A stretch of DNA of 64,000 nt from Roseburia_C sp031555935 (GTDB lineage Bacteria > Bacillota > Clostridia > Lachnospirales > Lachnospiraceae), in NCBI GenBank assembly GCA_031555935.1, contig JAVBTX010000003.1:1-64000 (forward strand). Reading direction: 5' to 3'. This document shows positions 32,168 through 41,368 of this stretch, piece after piece. The stretch's first letter is position 1. The number at the start of each line of letters is the position of its first letter. The position numbers and the translations under genes are program-made. A model generated the notes under the pieces. It was not told the origin of the DNA and did no database searches. It was given only the letters and a program-made list of their open reading frames with translations.

Positions 32168-33127
32168 TTAATCGATATACTCAAATACTGGTTTCTCTTC
32201 TTTGTCCCACTGCACTTTCATCAACATCGCATGGCGATTTGGATTATACAATGGATTTCCTTCAATTACTGATTCTGTTCTGGCATGGTAGACAATTACA
32301 TCTTTTCCATTTTCATCAACGGTAAATGAATTGTGTCCCGGCCCATAAATCTGCTTTTCTTCACAGGTTCGAAGGACTGGATAACGTTCCTTCTGCCACA
32401 TTTTCGGGTCGAGTAAATCGGTATTCTCATCCGCGCTCAACATGCCGACACAATAATCGATGCCGGTTTCGCTTGCTGAATATGTAAGATATATTTTTCC
32501 AGCCCGTTTGACTACCGCTGGACCTTCATTGACCCAAAATCCGATTCGTTCCCAATCATAATCTGGTGTGGTCAATAATACCTGCACCGTCTTAAGCTTA
32601 TAACCAGATTCCATCTGGGCGATGTATAGATTGGATATCTGTAAGCCAACGCCTACTTTTTCAGCCCAAACGTAGTAATATTCACCGTTGTTTTCAAAGA
32701 CTGTTGCATCTAGAGAAAATCCTTCAAAGGAAAAGACATCATCGTCTGCTCGTTGCATCTTTCCTTTTTCTTCCCAGCTATCTTCCATTGGATTCTCGCC
32801 CTGACACTCTAATACGTATGGACGAATTTTCCAAACATCCTCTTTCTCGCCACCGGCAAAGTAAATATACCACTTATCAAATACATAATGAATCTCCGGT
32901 GCCCAGATATGTTCACTCATCGGACCGCTTTCGTGTTTATGCCAGATGATTTTTTCTTCTGCTTCTGGTAACTCCGCCAAGGACTTTGCCCGACGTAATG
33001 CGATACAATCATATGCAGGGATGGATGCGGTAAAATAGTACCAGCCATCTGTGTGGCGGTATACATAAGGATCTGCTCTCTGCAATATCCACGGTTCATT
33101 GTATTTCAATTTCTTTTCTGTCTGCAC
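32168..33127 (-). CDS. Cytoplasmic GH43 exo-arabinofuranosidase type
   Basis: A 319-residue single-domain five-blade GH43 enzyme without signal peptide. Base D19 (RADPYVYRH), pKa-modulating D140 (SLDATVF), acid E201 (NEGPAVV), and a GPGHNSF metal-site histidine are all present. Length and lack of accessory domain fit exo-acting arabinofuranosidase. It is the first gene of its operon, 21 bp before the GH51 gene, and complements it on arabino-oligosaccharides. Confidence 0.85.
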   Translation of the reverse strand: MQTEKKLKYNEPWILQRADPYVYRHTDGWYYFTASIPAYDCIALRRAKSLAELPEAEEKIIWHKHESGPMSEHIWAPEIHYVFDKWYIYFAGGEKEDVWKIRPYVLECQGENPMEDSWEEKGKMQRADDDVFSFEGFSLDATVFENNGEYYYVWAEKVGVGLQISNLYIAQMESGYKLKTVQVLLTTPDYDWERIGFWVNEGPAVVKRAGKIYLTYSASETGIDYCVGMLSADENTDLLDPKMWQKERYPVLRTCEEKQIYGPGHNSFTVDENGKDVIVYHARTESVIEGNPLYNPNRHAMLMKVQWDKEEKPVFEYID

Positions 33128-33290
33128 GTTTCCTATGCCTCCCTACATTTTTGATTATTTTAAAATATTTTAGATTTATTTAAATTATATATGTAAATTT
33201 GCTTTTTTGCAACTAGTTTTCGCATTTATTTTCAAATATTTTTTATCTTTTTTTGATTAATTCAAAATACTATATCAAAAACTTTGTTTT

Positions 33291-33323
33291 AAAAAGTGGA
33301 GCTGCCACTATTGACAGCTCCAC
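33291..33323 (-). terminator. Terminator of the large transport operon
   Basis: A nine-bp GC-rich stem GTGGAGCTG / CAGCTCCAC with a ten-base loop and five U residues leftward, 36 bp after the lipoprotein gene. Confidence 0.85.
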
Positions 33324-33358
33324 TGGCATTTTAATTGTTATTTTTATTTACGTTTCAA

Positions 33359-34954
33359 TTATTCTACTGATAAGATTTCAACATATGCACCTTCACCGGT
33401 TACAAAGAAATAGCATGGTTCTGCTGCAGTCAGTGTCTCAGTTGTCATTGTTCCCTGCTGTGTATACTCCGTTCCATCTGCTGCAACAAATGTTGCATCG
33501 ACACTAATTGTAGAATCATTTCTGGTAAGCTTGATTGTTACTTCTGCATCTTTCATCATTTCTGCAAATGCTGCCCAATCATCACCCCAAGATGCGGTAT
33601 ACTCGAATGCAAATGAAGCATCATCTGCTACACCCCAAGCAAAGCTATCTGCACGGGTTACTGCATACTCAGCGTATCCTGCAACATCAGCAGGAGCTGA
33701 ATGTCCTGGTGTCTCTACATTACAGAATGCCAATACATAGTTGCACCAGTTATTGGTTGCATTTGAGTAGTTGTTCAATTTGATTGTCTTAGTTGCACCA
33801 TTAGCAAGTTCATATGACTGTGACCAATCTGACCAGAAGCCCATGTCTCTTGCAGTTGTGCCAATTTTGTCAATTGCTGCTGCATCTTCTGTGATTTCTG
33901 GAAGTTCAATTGGAGCTTCCACTTCTTCTGCATCGCCAGTTAAGGTTTCAGCATCAGCATTTCCTCTGATGAACAGAGAAGCAACCTGACCTGGTGTTAA
34001 TGCTGTGTCATAGACAAATAAATCATCAACAAATCCTTTAAAGATTGTATCCCAGTAGTTAATACCGAATAAAGATTCAAATGTTTTACCATCACCTGGT
34101 TTCATAATATTTGGAGCAAGGGAAGCATCCCAGGTATGCTCAAAATATGTATTGTTGGTGAAGTTATCCTGAGAATCGTACATCTTAACACCATTTACAT
34201 AGAACTGTGCGCCAGCGGTTGTTGTGCCAACTGGACTGTTCTGTGCTTCACCAGAACATACGATAGTTACCATGGTCCATTCTTTTTTACCATGAATTTC
34301 ATTATCAAATCCATACATCCAAGGGAAACAAACTGTTCCGTCTGCTGCATTACTTGCTTCATTACGGCTCCATACGATTGGGAAAATCTTTGCGCCATCA
34401 ACGCCCCACTCCGACTGAGTTACGTTTAACCAAGTTACATCATTGACATCATCTGCTTTTTTACCCATGTCATATCCCATCTGAAGGGTTGGGCCAAACG
34501 TAGATAGTCGGTCAGCATTTACCCAGAAAGATACTGTATAAGCGTCTGTCTGTGTTGCTTCTAAACCTAAGTCAATACCATATGTTCCATCTAATGCTAA
34601 ACAGTTTCCAACTGCTCCTGCTTCATATACAAACTCAACATCTGTTTCTGCTAAGCCATAGGTTCCGCCATCGTTGTCACCAACATCTTCGGTCTGAACA
34701 ACTGCCTTAATTCCTTCATCGGTTTCACCATCAAAAGTAAGATGTGCAAATTCTGCTGGCAATTCTTCTGGCTCAGCCATTTCTGCTACTGGTGCTGCCG
34801 GTGCTTCAGTGTCATCTACCACTACTTCCTCAGATGCATCCTCTACAACTGGGTCTGTATTAGTGGCGTTGTTTTCTTTTTCCTTACCACATCCGGTCAA
34901 TAAGGTTGCTGTCATGCTCACACATAGTAGTGCTGCTAAAACTTTTCTCTTCAT
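33359..34954 (-). CDS. Surface lipoprotein with LamG-type carbohydrate-binding domain
   Basis: A 531-residue lipoprotein: signal peptide with lipobox LLTGC (Cys22), an acidic linker (about 30-65), and a concanavalin/LamG-like domain (about 66-335: FAHLTFDG, AYTVSFWVNAD, FVDDLFVYDTALTPGQV). A second beta domain follows (about 365-531). No glycosidase motif is visible, so it probably holds polysaccharide at the cell surface. It follows the binding-protein gene by 91 bp and precedes the terminator. Confidence 0.7.
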   Translation of the reverse strand: MKRKVLAALLCVSMTATLLTGCGKEKENNATNTDPVVEDASEEVVVDDTEAPAAPVAEMAEPEELPAEFAHLTFDGETDEGIKAVVQTEDVGDNDGGTYGLAETDVEFVYEAGAVGNCLALDGTYGIDLGLEATQTDAYTVSFWVNADRLSTFGPTLQMGYDMGKKADDVNDVTWLNVTQSEWGVDGAKIFPIVWSRNEASNAADGTVCFPWMYGFDNEIHGKKEWTMVTIVCSGEAQNSPVGTTTAGAQFYVNGVKMYDSQDNFTNNTYFEHTWDASLAPNIMKPGDGKTFESLFGINYWDTIFKGFVDDLFVYDTALTPGQVASLFIRGNADAETLTGDAEEVEAPIELPEITEDAAAIDKIGTTARDMGFWSDWSQSYELANGATKTIKLNNYSNATNNWCNYVLAFCNVETPGHSAPADVAGYAEYAVTRADSFAWGVADDASFAFEYTASWGDDWAAFAEMMKDAEVTIKLTRNDSTISVDATFVAADGTEYTQQGTMTTETLTAAEPCYFFVTGEGAYVEILSVE

Positions 34955-35045
34955 TTTTACCCTCCTAGATATAATGATGTTTCTCTATGATTTAGCCAAG
35001 CTATAAAATAACTTTGCCTGAATCCATTATTATTAGTTACCAGTA

Positions 35046-36614
35046 TTATTGATTATCTGCTTCCATCTGCTCGTATTTTGCAATTTCATCCTCGGATAAA
35101 ACATTGTATCCGTCTGGTCCAAAGTACTGTAACATTGCCTGTGCATGGAATAAGTTTGCTTTCTCGGTTGCTTCGGTTGCATAATCGGCTGCTTTTGCAG
35201 TTCCTTTATCTACTAAATCATGGATACCAATGCTGTTAAAGTATTCCGCACAGTAATTCCAGTAGCCAGCGATGCTGGTCCAGCCATAAGGAATTGGCTG
35301 CATACAGCTTGCAAAGTATTCTTCCCAATATCCTTTGTGGGTATCATCCATGCCCGCACAGTACATGTCGATGTAGCCTTTCCAAACTTCTTCGTTGGTC
35401 GTAATTGGTGCTGGCATAACGTCATATTTCAGTGCTAAGCCTGATGCATTGGTGATTGATTCGTCATTGTATACTTCTAATCTGGTTTTCCATCCATCAA
35501 CACCAAAGCTCATGAATTTTAACAGCTCATATGCTTCACGAGGATATTGACAAGAGGTCGTAATTCCACCAAAGTCGATGGTTGCAATGGTATGATGTTC
35601 CTTACTTGCATCTTCTTCACTAACGGCTGGTACAACGTAAGGTACGATATCTAAGTTATACTGCTCAAACGCTTCAGTTGCCCATGTTCCCTGATAGGTC
35701 CAGTATGCTTCGGTAAATAATGCTACGTGTCCGGATGCTCCACACCAAGCTTCCCAGTCACCCATCCAGTCTTCCATTTCCTGAGTCTCGGTTACTGGTG
35801 CAATATATCCGCCTAATTTTAAATCTGAGAATTCCTGCTCGCCAACTGCCCAAATGCTTAAGTCAAAGTCTGTTCCGTCAAATCCGAACTCACCTTTAAT
35901 CGTCTGAGCTGCTGCAATCCCATAGTAGGAATCTAATCTATTGAAGTAACCACATCCGTAATATGCCATTCCATCTGGGGAATCTAATACGGTACAATCC
36001 TTAATTAACTGAATCATATCTGCCCAAGTCCAGTCTCTCGCTGGTGCTGATACGTTCAATGTCTCTAATACATTCAAGTCTACATACATTACGCCCGGGA
36101 AGAATTTAACCGGTACGGAGAATCTGGCACTGGTGTCATAACAACCAAGTCCACAATCATTTACGGTTGATGCCAAATCCTTTGTTTCTGGATCTGAATC
36201 ATAATATTTTGAAATATCAGATACTAACATATTGGACATTGCAAAGTCTGTATCCGAATACATAACAACGTCTGGTGTCTGCTGATTTGATACTAAGGTT
36301 AATAGAGTATCATTGTAGGTTGCTACGTTTTCATATACCGCATTCACCTTAATATTTGGATAGATTTCCATAAATCTGTCTGCTAAATATTTTACTGTTT
36401 CATCCTGATCAAAATGGAAATAAGTTAATTCAATTTCTTTGTCGGTTACATCAGTGGCTTTGTTGTATGTAATTCCACCAATTTCAACTGCTTCTGTTTC
36501 CCCTGATACGGTGTCTGCGCTTGTTGCCGAACCTCCGCCTTGACCTCCACCACATGCTGTCAATCCTAATGTCATGGTTACAACCAGTAGCATTGCTACT
36601 AATTTCTTTTTCAT
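35046..36614 (-). CDS. ABC sugar-binding lipoprotein
   Basis: Start ATG 36614 is eight bases from GGAGG. An earlier in-frame ATG overlaps that site. The 522-residue extracellular solute-binding protein (family 1 type) has lipobox LGLTAC (Cys21). After a glycine/serine linker comes the binding fold (KEIELTYFHFDQDETVKYLADRFMEIYP, QQTPDVVMYSDTD). It should deliver arabino-oligosaccharides to the permeases at 36998-39026. It has a private promoter and a structured leader, so it can be made in excess of the permeases. Confidence 0.85.
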   Translation of the reverse strand: MKKKLVAMLLVVTMTLGLTACGGGQGGGSATSADTVSGETEAVEIGGITYNKATDVTDKEIELTYFHFDQDETVKYLADRFMEIYPNIKVNAVYENVATYNDTLLTLVSNQQTPDVVMYSDTDFAMSNMLVSDISKYYDSDPETKDLASTVNDCGLGCYDTSARFSVPVKFFPGVMYVDLNVLETLNVSAPARDWTWADMIQLIKDCTVLDSPDGMAYYGCGYFNRLDSYYGIAAAQTIKGEFGFDGTDFDLSIWAVGEQEFSDLKLGGYIAPVTETQEMEDWMGDWEAWCGASGHVALFTEAYWTYQGTWATEAFEQYNLDIVPYVVPAVSEEDASKEHHTIATIDFGGITTSCQYPREAYELLKFMSFGVDGWKTRLEVYNDESITNASGLALKYDVMPAPITTNEEVWKGYIDMYCAGMDDTHKGYWEEYFASCMQPIPYGWTSIAGYWNYCAEYFNSIGIHDLVDKGTAKAADYATEATEKANLFHAQAMLQYFGPDGYNVLSEDEIAKYEQMEADNQ

Positions 36615-36665
36615 AGTATTTTCCTCCTTCATAATATGTGGTGTGCTTAATCAGAATTGATTGGA

Positions 36666-36821
36666 GGATAATATCTTATTATCCTTTATCTTTTCTTTCT
36701 TCGTTCCGATTATATCCACAACCTTTTAAAATATTCCCATCCTATTCCGTTTACCCAATCCTTTGTAGCCAGCTTTCATGCCTTATGCTATTTGATTTTC
36801 GCCACAGATAATAAGATATTA
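36666..36821 (-). other. Structured 5' untranslated region of the sugar-binding gene
   Basis: A 15-bp inverted repeat (TAATATCTTATTATC at 36669-36683, GATAATAAGATATTA at 36807-36821) would close the mRNA leader into one long-range helix. The arm nearer the gene can instead fold on itself as GGATAATA / TATTATCC (36666-36684). The two folds exclude each other. CCTCC just after it could pair with the GGAGG ribosome site. The sequence does not match a riboswitch class I know. Confidence 0.45.
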
Positions 36822-36834
36822 ACCTGATAAATGT

Positions 36835-36863
36835 ATTATAGCACATCACCTTCATTTTGTATA
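36835..36863 (-). promoter_or_regulatory. Promoter of the sugar-binding gene
   Basis: Leftward TATACA (36858-36863) and perfect TATAAT (36835-36840), 17 bases apart, about 220 bp upstream of the start codon. Confidence 0.6.
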
Positions 36864-36946
36864 GTTTATCGTGAAATAATATAGGTTTTATTAAAACATT
36901 TCTGTTTTTCACAATAATAACTTGCAAATAAGGGGTGATGTGCTAT
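36838..36946. repeat. 13-bp inverted repeat flanking the promoter
   Basis: ATAGCACATCACC (36838-36850) and its exact complement GGTGATGTGCTAT (36934-36946) are 83 bases apart. One arm lies inside the promoter spacer, the other about 90 bp upstream. It fits two operator sites for one dimeric repressor acting by DNA looping, or an RNA stem at the end of the upstream transcript. Confidence 0.5.
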
Positions 36947-36997
36947 GTTTTTTTGTTACTTTTTACTAATAACTTTTAGCTTTTACCAAAATAGATG

Positions 36998-38038
36998 TTA
37001 TTCACCTGTAATACCGGTACGGTCAATACTCTCAACGAAGTATCTCTGTAATACAAAATACATTAGCAGCAGCGGCAGAATACTTAACATCGTTCCCGCC
37101 ATATTGATTGACTCATTGATGCTGGTTACGGCATTCGTCGCCGTTGTTGCATAACTACTGTAATTCGATGCAAAATTATCTAACTGGATGACTAATGAGC
37201 TCCATCCCGATTTCGTCATTACCCCTGATACATACATCTCCGTCAGATACGATTCATTCCAGTACCATACAAACGAGAACAGGGATACCGTAATAATTGC
37301 CGGGGTTGCTGATGGCAGTGAAATCCGCAGAAATGATTTCAAATAACCCGCGCCATCAATTTGTGCTGCTTCAATCAGTACCTGCGGCACCTGCTTGAAA
37401 AACTGGAAGAAAATCAGGATAAAGATTGGACCATTGATTCCCATTCCTAAAATCGATGGTAGGACAAAGGACCACAAGCTTCCTAATATTCCCATGTTTG
37501 AGTACAATACGTAAGTCGGAATCATAGTAATCTGACTTGGCAGAATAAAGGAAAAGATAATGATTCCCAAAACAATTTTTTTACCAGGAAATTCAAATCT
37601 TGCCAATCCATATCCAACGAGTGCACAGGATGCCACGTTACACAAGGTTGGAATTCCGGCAATCAGGATACTCTGTCCTAACGACCTCCAGAAATCCATA
37701 CTCTTTGCCGCCTGCAAATAATTAGAAATGTTTAGCGAGCTTGGAATCCAGTTTATGGAAGCATCTAACAAATCATCAAGAGTCATGAAGCTGCTGCTGA
37801 CCATATAAATAATTGGATATAAATAGATAAATCCGATACAAATCAGCAAACCATAAATGAGAAGCATTTTCATAAAGCCTTCTTTGTCCTTCGAGCCGAG
37901 CAGAAACTTACGCACTTTTTCTTTGCTAAGATCTTCGCGCCACTCTTGGAAACTTCTGCGCTTTGGTTTAATAATCGCCTTTGCCATCATAGGTTGAGTA
38001 ATTTCGTTTCTGTCTTGCTTTGTGAATTTTTTTGGCAT
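36998..38038 (-). CDS. ABC sugar permease, MalG/AraQ type
   Basis: Start ATG 38038 (MPKKFTKQDR) has AAGGAG ten bases ahead. The 346-residue product has a charged N-terminus of about 60 residues and six helices. The EAA loop EAAQIDGAGYLKSFLRISLP contacts the ATPase. It overlaps the previous permease gene by 71 bases. No ATPase gene is nearby, so a shared MsmX-type ATPase is expected. Confidence 0.85.
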   Translation of the reverse strand: MPKKFTKQDRNEITQPMMAKAIIKPKRRSFQEWREDLSKEKVRKFLLGSKDKEGFMKMLLIYGLLICIGFIYLYPIIYMVSSSFMTLDDLLDASINWIPSSLNISNYLQAAKSMDFWRSLGQSILIAGIPTLCNVASCALVGYGLARFEFPGKKIVLGIIIFSFILPSQITMIPTYVLYSNMGILGSLWSFVLPSILGMGINGPIFILIFFQFFKQVPQVLIEAAQIDGAGYLKSFLRISLPSATPAIITVSLFSFVWYWNESYLTEMYVSGVMTKSGWSSLVIQLDNFASNYSSYATTATNAVTSINESINMAGTMLSILPLLLMYFVLQRYFVESIDRTGITGE

Positions 38039-39026
38039 TTCTCGCACTTCTCCTTCCTATTTTCTTTGCTGTTCTTTGCTCTTTCTTCATTTGTTTTTTG
38101 GCTTTCTTCACTTGTCGTTCATAGACGTCCTTCTTCGCTAAGAATAATACCGCAAATATTACGACTATAATAATTACTACCAGTGAATACATCCAAGCCA
38201 TTGCGGCTGCATATCCATAGCCCTTCTCCTTGGTTCCGGAGAACATGGCATTTTTAATCAGTTCGATAATCTCATTCTGATTGTTGTTTGAAATAAATAC
38301 GATGGTGTACACGCAGTTTAGTAAAATCAGCGGTTTAATCATCGGCAGGGTGATTTTCCAGAAGCACTCCCAGCCGGAGCCACCATCGATTTTGGCTGCT
38401 TCATACATCGAACGGTCAATTTTCTGTAAGCCGGATAAGAAGATTAATATCTGTACACCGGAATACCAGAGAATTGTAACCATATTTGCAAAAATATCAG
38501 CGACCGGTTCCGCGAAGTAGTAAGGCAGCATATCATACATGATATTTGTAATCGCCTGCGTATCAATCGCGGTGATACTACCTGCCCCCTGTGCCGTGAG
38601 CATTCCTAAAATTGGTCCACTCACGATAATTACCGGCAGGAAAAAGATTAAGCGGAAAAATCCTTTTGCTTTAATGTTCTGGTTCAGCATCATCGCGATG
38701 ATTAATGCAAATACAACGATGATTGGAACCGAAATCACGGTCGATGTTATATACTGGATTAACAGGGTTGGAAAGTCTGTATCCGCAAATAATATCTGGG
38801 TAAAGTTTCCAGTACCTAAAAAGGTAAAGTTTTTTCCAAGTGGTGTGATGCGGATATTGTTGAGCGCATACCAAAAGGAGTTTATCAACGGGTAAGCAAG
38901 AAAGATACAAGCACCGATCAGCCACGGCGAAATGAACAAAATACCGGTAATGGCATCACGCGTTGCTAGACGTCCTGGTTTTACTTTCTTGCGGTTTTGC
39001 TTCTGCTCTTTTGTCATTTTACTCAT
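37968..39026 (-). CDS. ABC sugar permease, MalF/AraP type
   Basis: A 352-residue six-helix permease with EAA loop EAAKIDGGSGWECFWKITLP. The highly basic C-terminal tail of about 55 residues (KKAKKQMKKEQRTAKKIGRR) is unusual. The start codon overlaps the TGA of the DUF5696 gene in ATGA. It partners the 36998-38038 permease. Confidence 0.85.
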   Translation of the reverse strand: MSKMTKEQKQNRKKVKPGRLATRDAITGILFISPWLIGACIFLAYPLINSFWYALNNIRITPLGKNFTFLGTGNFTQILFADTDFPTLLIQYITSTVISVPIIVVFALIIAMMLNQNIKAKGFFRLIFFLPVIIVSGPILGMLTAQGAGSITAIDTQAITNIMYDMLPYYFAEPVADIFANMVTILWYSGVQILIFLSGLQKIDRSMYEAAKIDGGSGWECFWKITLPMIKPLILLNCVYTIVFISNNNQNEIIELIKNAMFSGTKEKGYGYAAAMAWMYSLVVIIIVVIFAVLFLAKKDVYERQVKKAKKQMKKEQRTAKKIGRRSARNAKKIHKARQKRNYSTYDGKGDY

Positions 39027-41368
39027 TTTGCCTCACCTACCTTATAAGACATTGCTGTCACGGTAATGCCGTTTACAGTCTGGTCTTTGTCTGTATAGTT
39101 TACATATACGAGGATGCCGTTGTCATAAGTTACCGCCGTTACACCATTATCCATTTTTTCATGATTGATGATGTATGCATTTTGTACTTTACCAGCAAGT
39201 TCCCGTAATTGCTCATCATAGCTCTTAATTGCATCCTTATAGGTACTGTATTCGGTACTGTACAAGTCGGATGAGTTGGTGTAAATCAATTTCGATGAAT
39301 TTTCATAGGTCAGGTAGAAGGATGGGTATACGCCCGATTCAACCATCTGTAAGAAAAATTCGGTTTTATTTGCTTCAAAGTTGGTGTACTCGGAATACAT
39401 TGGCATAATCCCCTTTAACACCATTGATAAAAATGGTACTTCCTCATCTACATACATATAATCAGAGGAACCCAGCGGCATATCTAAGAATGCTCCGGTG
39501 TATCTCCACAAGTAAGCAAATGGCTGCTGTAAAATTAAGTTTGCGTCCTCAGATACAGAGGCGATTACATTCTCGTAACTTTCGGCACAATCGTATCGGG
39601 TGTAGTAGCTGCCCTTATTACTATAGGAAAATAACTTATTCGTGATGCCCTCCAGTGCCAGATTGGTTACGCCTTTTTTGGTATAGGACTTCGTGAAATT
39701 CGTCAAGATTGACGTTGTTTTCATTGGTGTCAAATAGTAGTACTCGTCATATACATTTGAATATGTACGCTCTCTCATCGTTCGCTTGTTGACTCTTTTC
39801 GCTGTATTAAAGGTAAATTTATTGGTATCTGGATTCACCCGTAACGCATCATTATTTAAGTATACCTGATAATTCTTTTCCGCTGATTCCGAAATCAAAT
39901 TTGTTAACGCTTTCGTTCCGCCGATGTGACTATCTGCTTTATATTTTGTAATTGGGAAATTGAAGATTCCGCCTTTCTGCCATCCCTTATATACGGTTAG
40001 CATACTATCGATTCCGTCGGCCTGAAATTCACCAAACATTTCTTCAATATTCTCTACGGTTGTCACGGTTACTGCCTTTGTACTCATTAGAAACTGTTCG
40101 CGGTCGGTTCCAAGGAAATCCACGCGGGTGTTATATGCAGTATCTTTTACATCAACGAGGTCATTGTTCAACAAGTAATTTCGATATGTTACTGCCATTC
40201 CAGAGTAGTCGGCCGCATCACCTTCTAACAACAGATATCTTACCGATAAATCGGTATGGGTACGGTCGGTTTCAACCTCGGTTACGGTTCCGGAATTGGA
40301 GTTATTAAGTGGCTGAACATAAACATCTCTCAATAAAAATTTAGCAAAGCAACGATTGTAGTTGACCATTGCACCGTTTGGATGAGACTCAATACTAGCT
40401 CTCTTTTCACCCTGCTCGACGACGGCTAGATAACCTAACTGTTGATTCGCATGAGCCATCCCAAAAACTGGTGCGATAACCTGATTCTGATCATTAATCA
40501 TATACATGGAATCCCACAGCAGCTCATAGGTGCCGGTATCAACAAAACCTCGGTCGCCCCCGTAAATCATCTGGGAAAATCCAGTTGTGTAACGTCCTTC
40601 TTTACTATCCAGATAAATCAATGCACCATTACCATCCGGTATCAACATATAACCATCTTCCTCATCAAGGAATGTATACCCCATAAATGGGTACAGGCTG
40701 ATGGAGGAAATATAGCTTCCGGCCTTATCTTCGACAATGGAGTCATCTGGTACATTTACGACGAGTTCATCATTTTCCAGGGATACCTCAAGGGTCAGCC
40801 CAAACTGATACTCGGTAAAATATACCTTAGCTGAAAAACCGTTTGCTGTTTTGGTTACCTGGGTGGTATTTTTACAGGAAACGAGGTCGACCTGATAAGT
40901 GTTGTTGGTGCCCACAATCGCCTGAATCACAACTGCTGATTTCATGTACGCATTCCAGGTCTTGTTGCTGTTACCATCATCTTTTTCATCACTTAAGGTT
41001 GATTCTAAGATTTCACCAGTCTTTTTATTTTCCAAAATAATTGATAATCTTGGCTCGTATAAATACATCTTGTATGTATCACTCTCGGTAATCAATTCAT
41101 AGTCTGCTAAGGTTATCCATTCGGATTCGTCGATTTTACCAATCGCTCCATCCATCACAACTTCGCCATCTTCAGTTACCATCTGGTCATCATTTTCGTC
41201 TGCTGGTACTGAATCTTCGCCGGCTGTGTTGTCATCAGTTGCATTGCCGTCGACTGCGGTTTCATCCAAATCTACTGAGGCTGCATAGATAGTGTTCGGA
41301 ATGGAAGTCACCATCATCGTCACTGCCGCTAATAATGCCATTGCTCTTTTTATTTTTTTAATAGCCAA
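39023..41368 (-). CDS. Secreted DUF5696 protein
   Basis: A 781-residue product with a signal peptide (about residues 1-30, SIPNTIYAAS), an acidic low-complexity linker (about 32-75), then one long domain matching DUF5696 in size and setting: such proteins regularly sit beside two-permease sugar importers in Clostridia and Paenibacillus. It may act on or capture oligosaccharides at the surface. No catalytic residues can be named. Its start overlaps the NHL-Yip1 gene by 11 bases and its end overlaps the next permease by four, so it is a tightly coupled part of the transport operon. Confidence 0.7.
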   Translation of the reverse strand: MAIKKIKRAMALLAAVTMMVTSIPNTIYAASVDLDETAVDGNATDDNTAGEDSVPADENDDQMVTEDGEVVMDGAIGKIDESEWITLADYELITESDTYKMYLYEPRLSIILENKKTGEILESTLSDEKDDGNSNKTWNAYMKSAVVIQAIVGTNNTYQVDLVSCKNTTQVTKTANGFSAKVYFTEYQFGLTLEVSLENDELVVNVPDDSIVEDKAGSYISSISLYPFMGYTFLDEEDGYMLIPDGNGALIYLDSKEGRYTTGFSQMIYGGDRGFVDTGTYELLWDSMYMINDQNQVIAPVFGMAHANQQLGYLAVVEQGEKRASIESHPNGAMVNYNRCFAKFLLRDVYVQPLNNSNSGTVTEVETDRTHTDLSVRYLLLEGDAADYSGMAVTYRNYLLNNDLVDVKDTAYNTRVDFLGTDREQFLMSTKAVTVTTVENIEEMFGEFQADGIDSMLTVYKGWQKGGIFNFPITKYKADSHIGGTKALTNLISESAEKNYQVYLNNDALRVNPDTNKFTFNTAKRVNKRTMRERTYSNVYDEYYYLTPMKTTSILTNFTKSYTKKGVTNLALEGITNKLFSYSNKGSYYTRYDCAESYENVIASVSEDANLILQQPFAYLWRYTGAFLDMPLGSSDYMYVDEEVPFLSMVLKGIMPMYSEYTNFEANKTEFFLQMVESGVYPSFYLTYENSSKLIYTNSSDLYSTEYSTYKDAIKSYDEQLRELAGKVQNAYIINHEKMDNGVTAVTYDNGILVYVNYTDKDQTVNGITVTAMSYKVGEAK

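Noticed and set aside
36838..36946. Insertion-sequence ends or a small transposable repeat
   Set aside because: The 13-bp arms enclose only 83 bases, with no target duplication. One arm sits in a promoter, so an operator or RNA role is more plausible.
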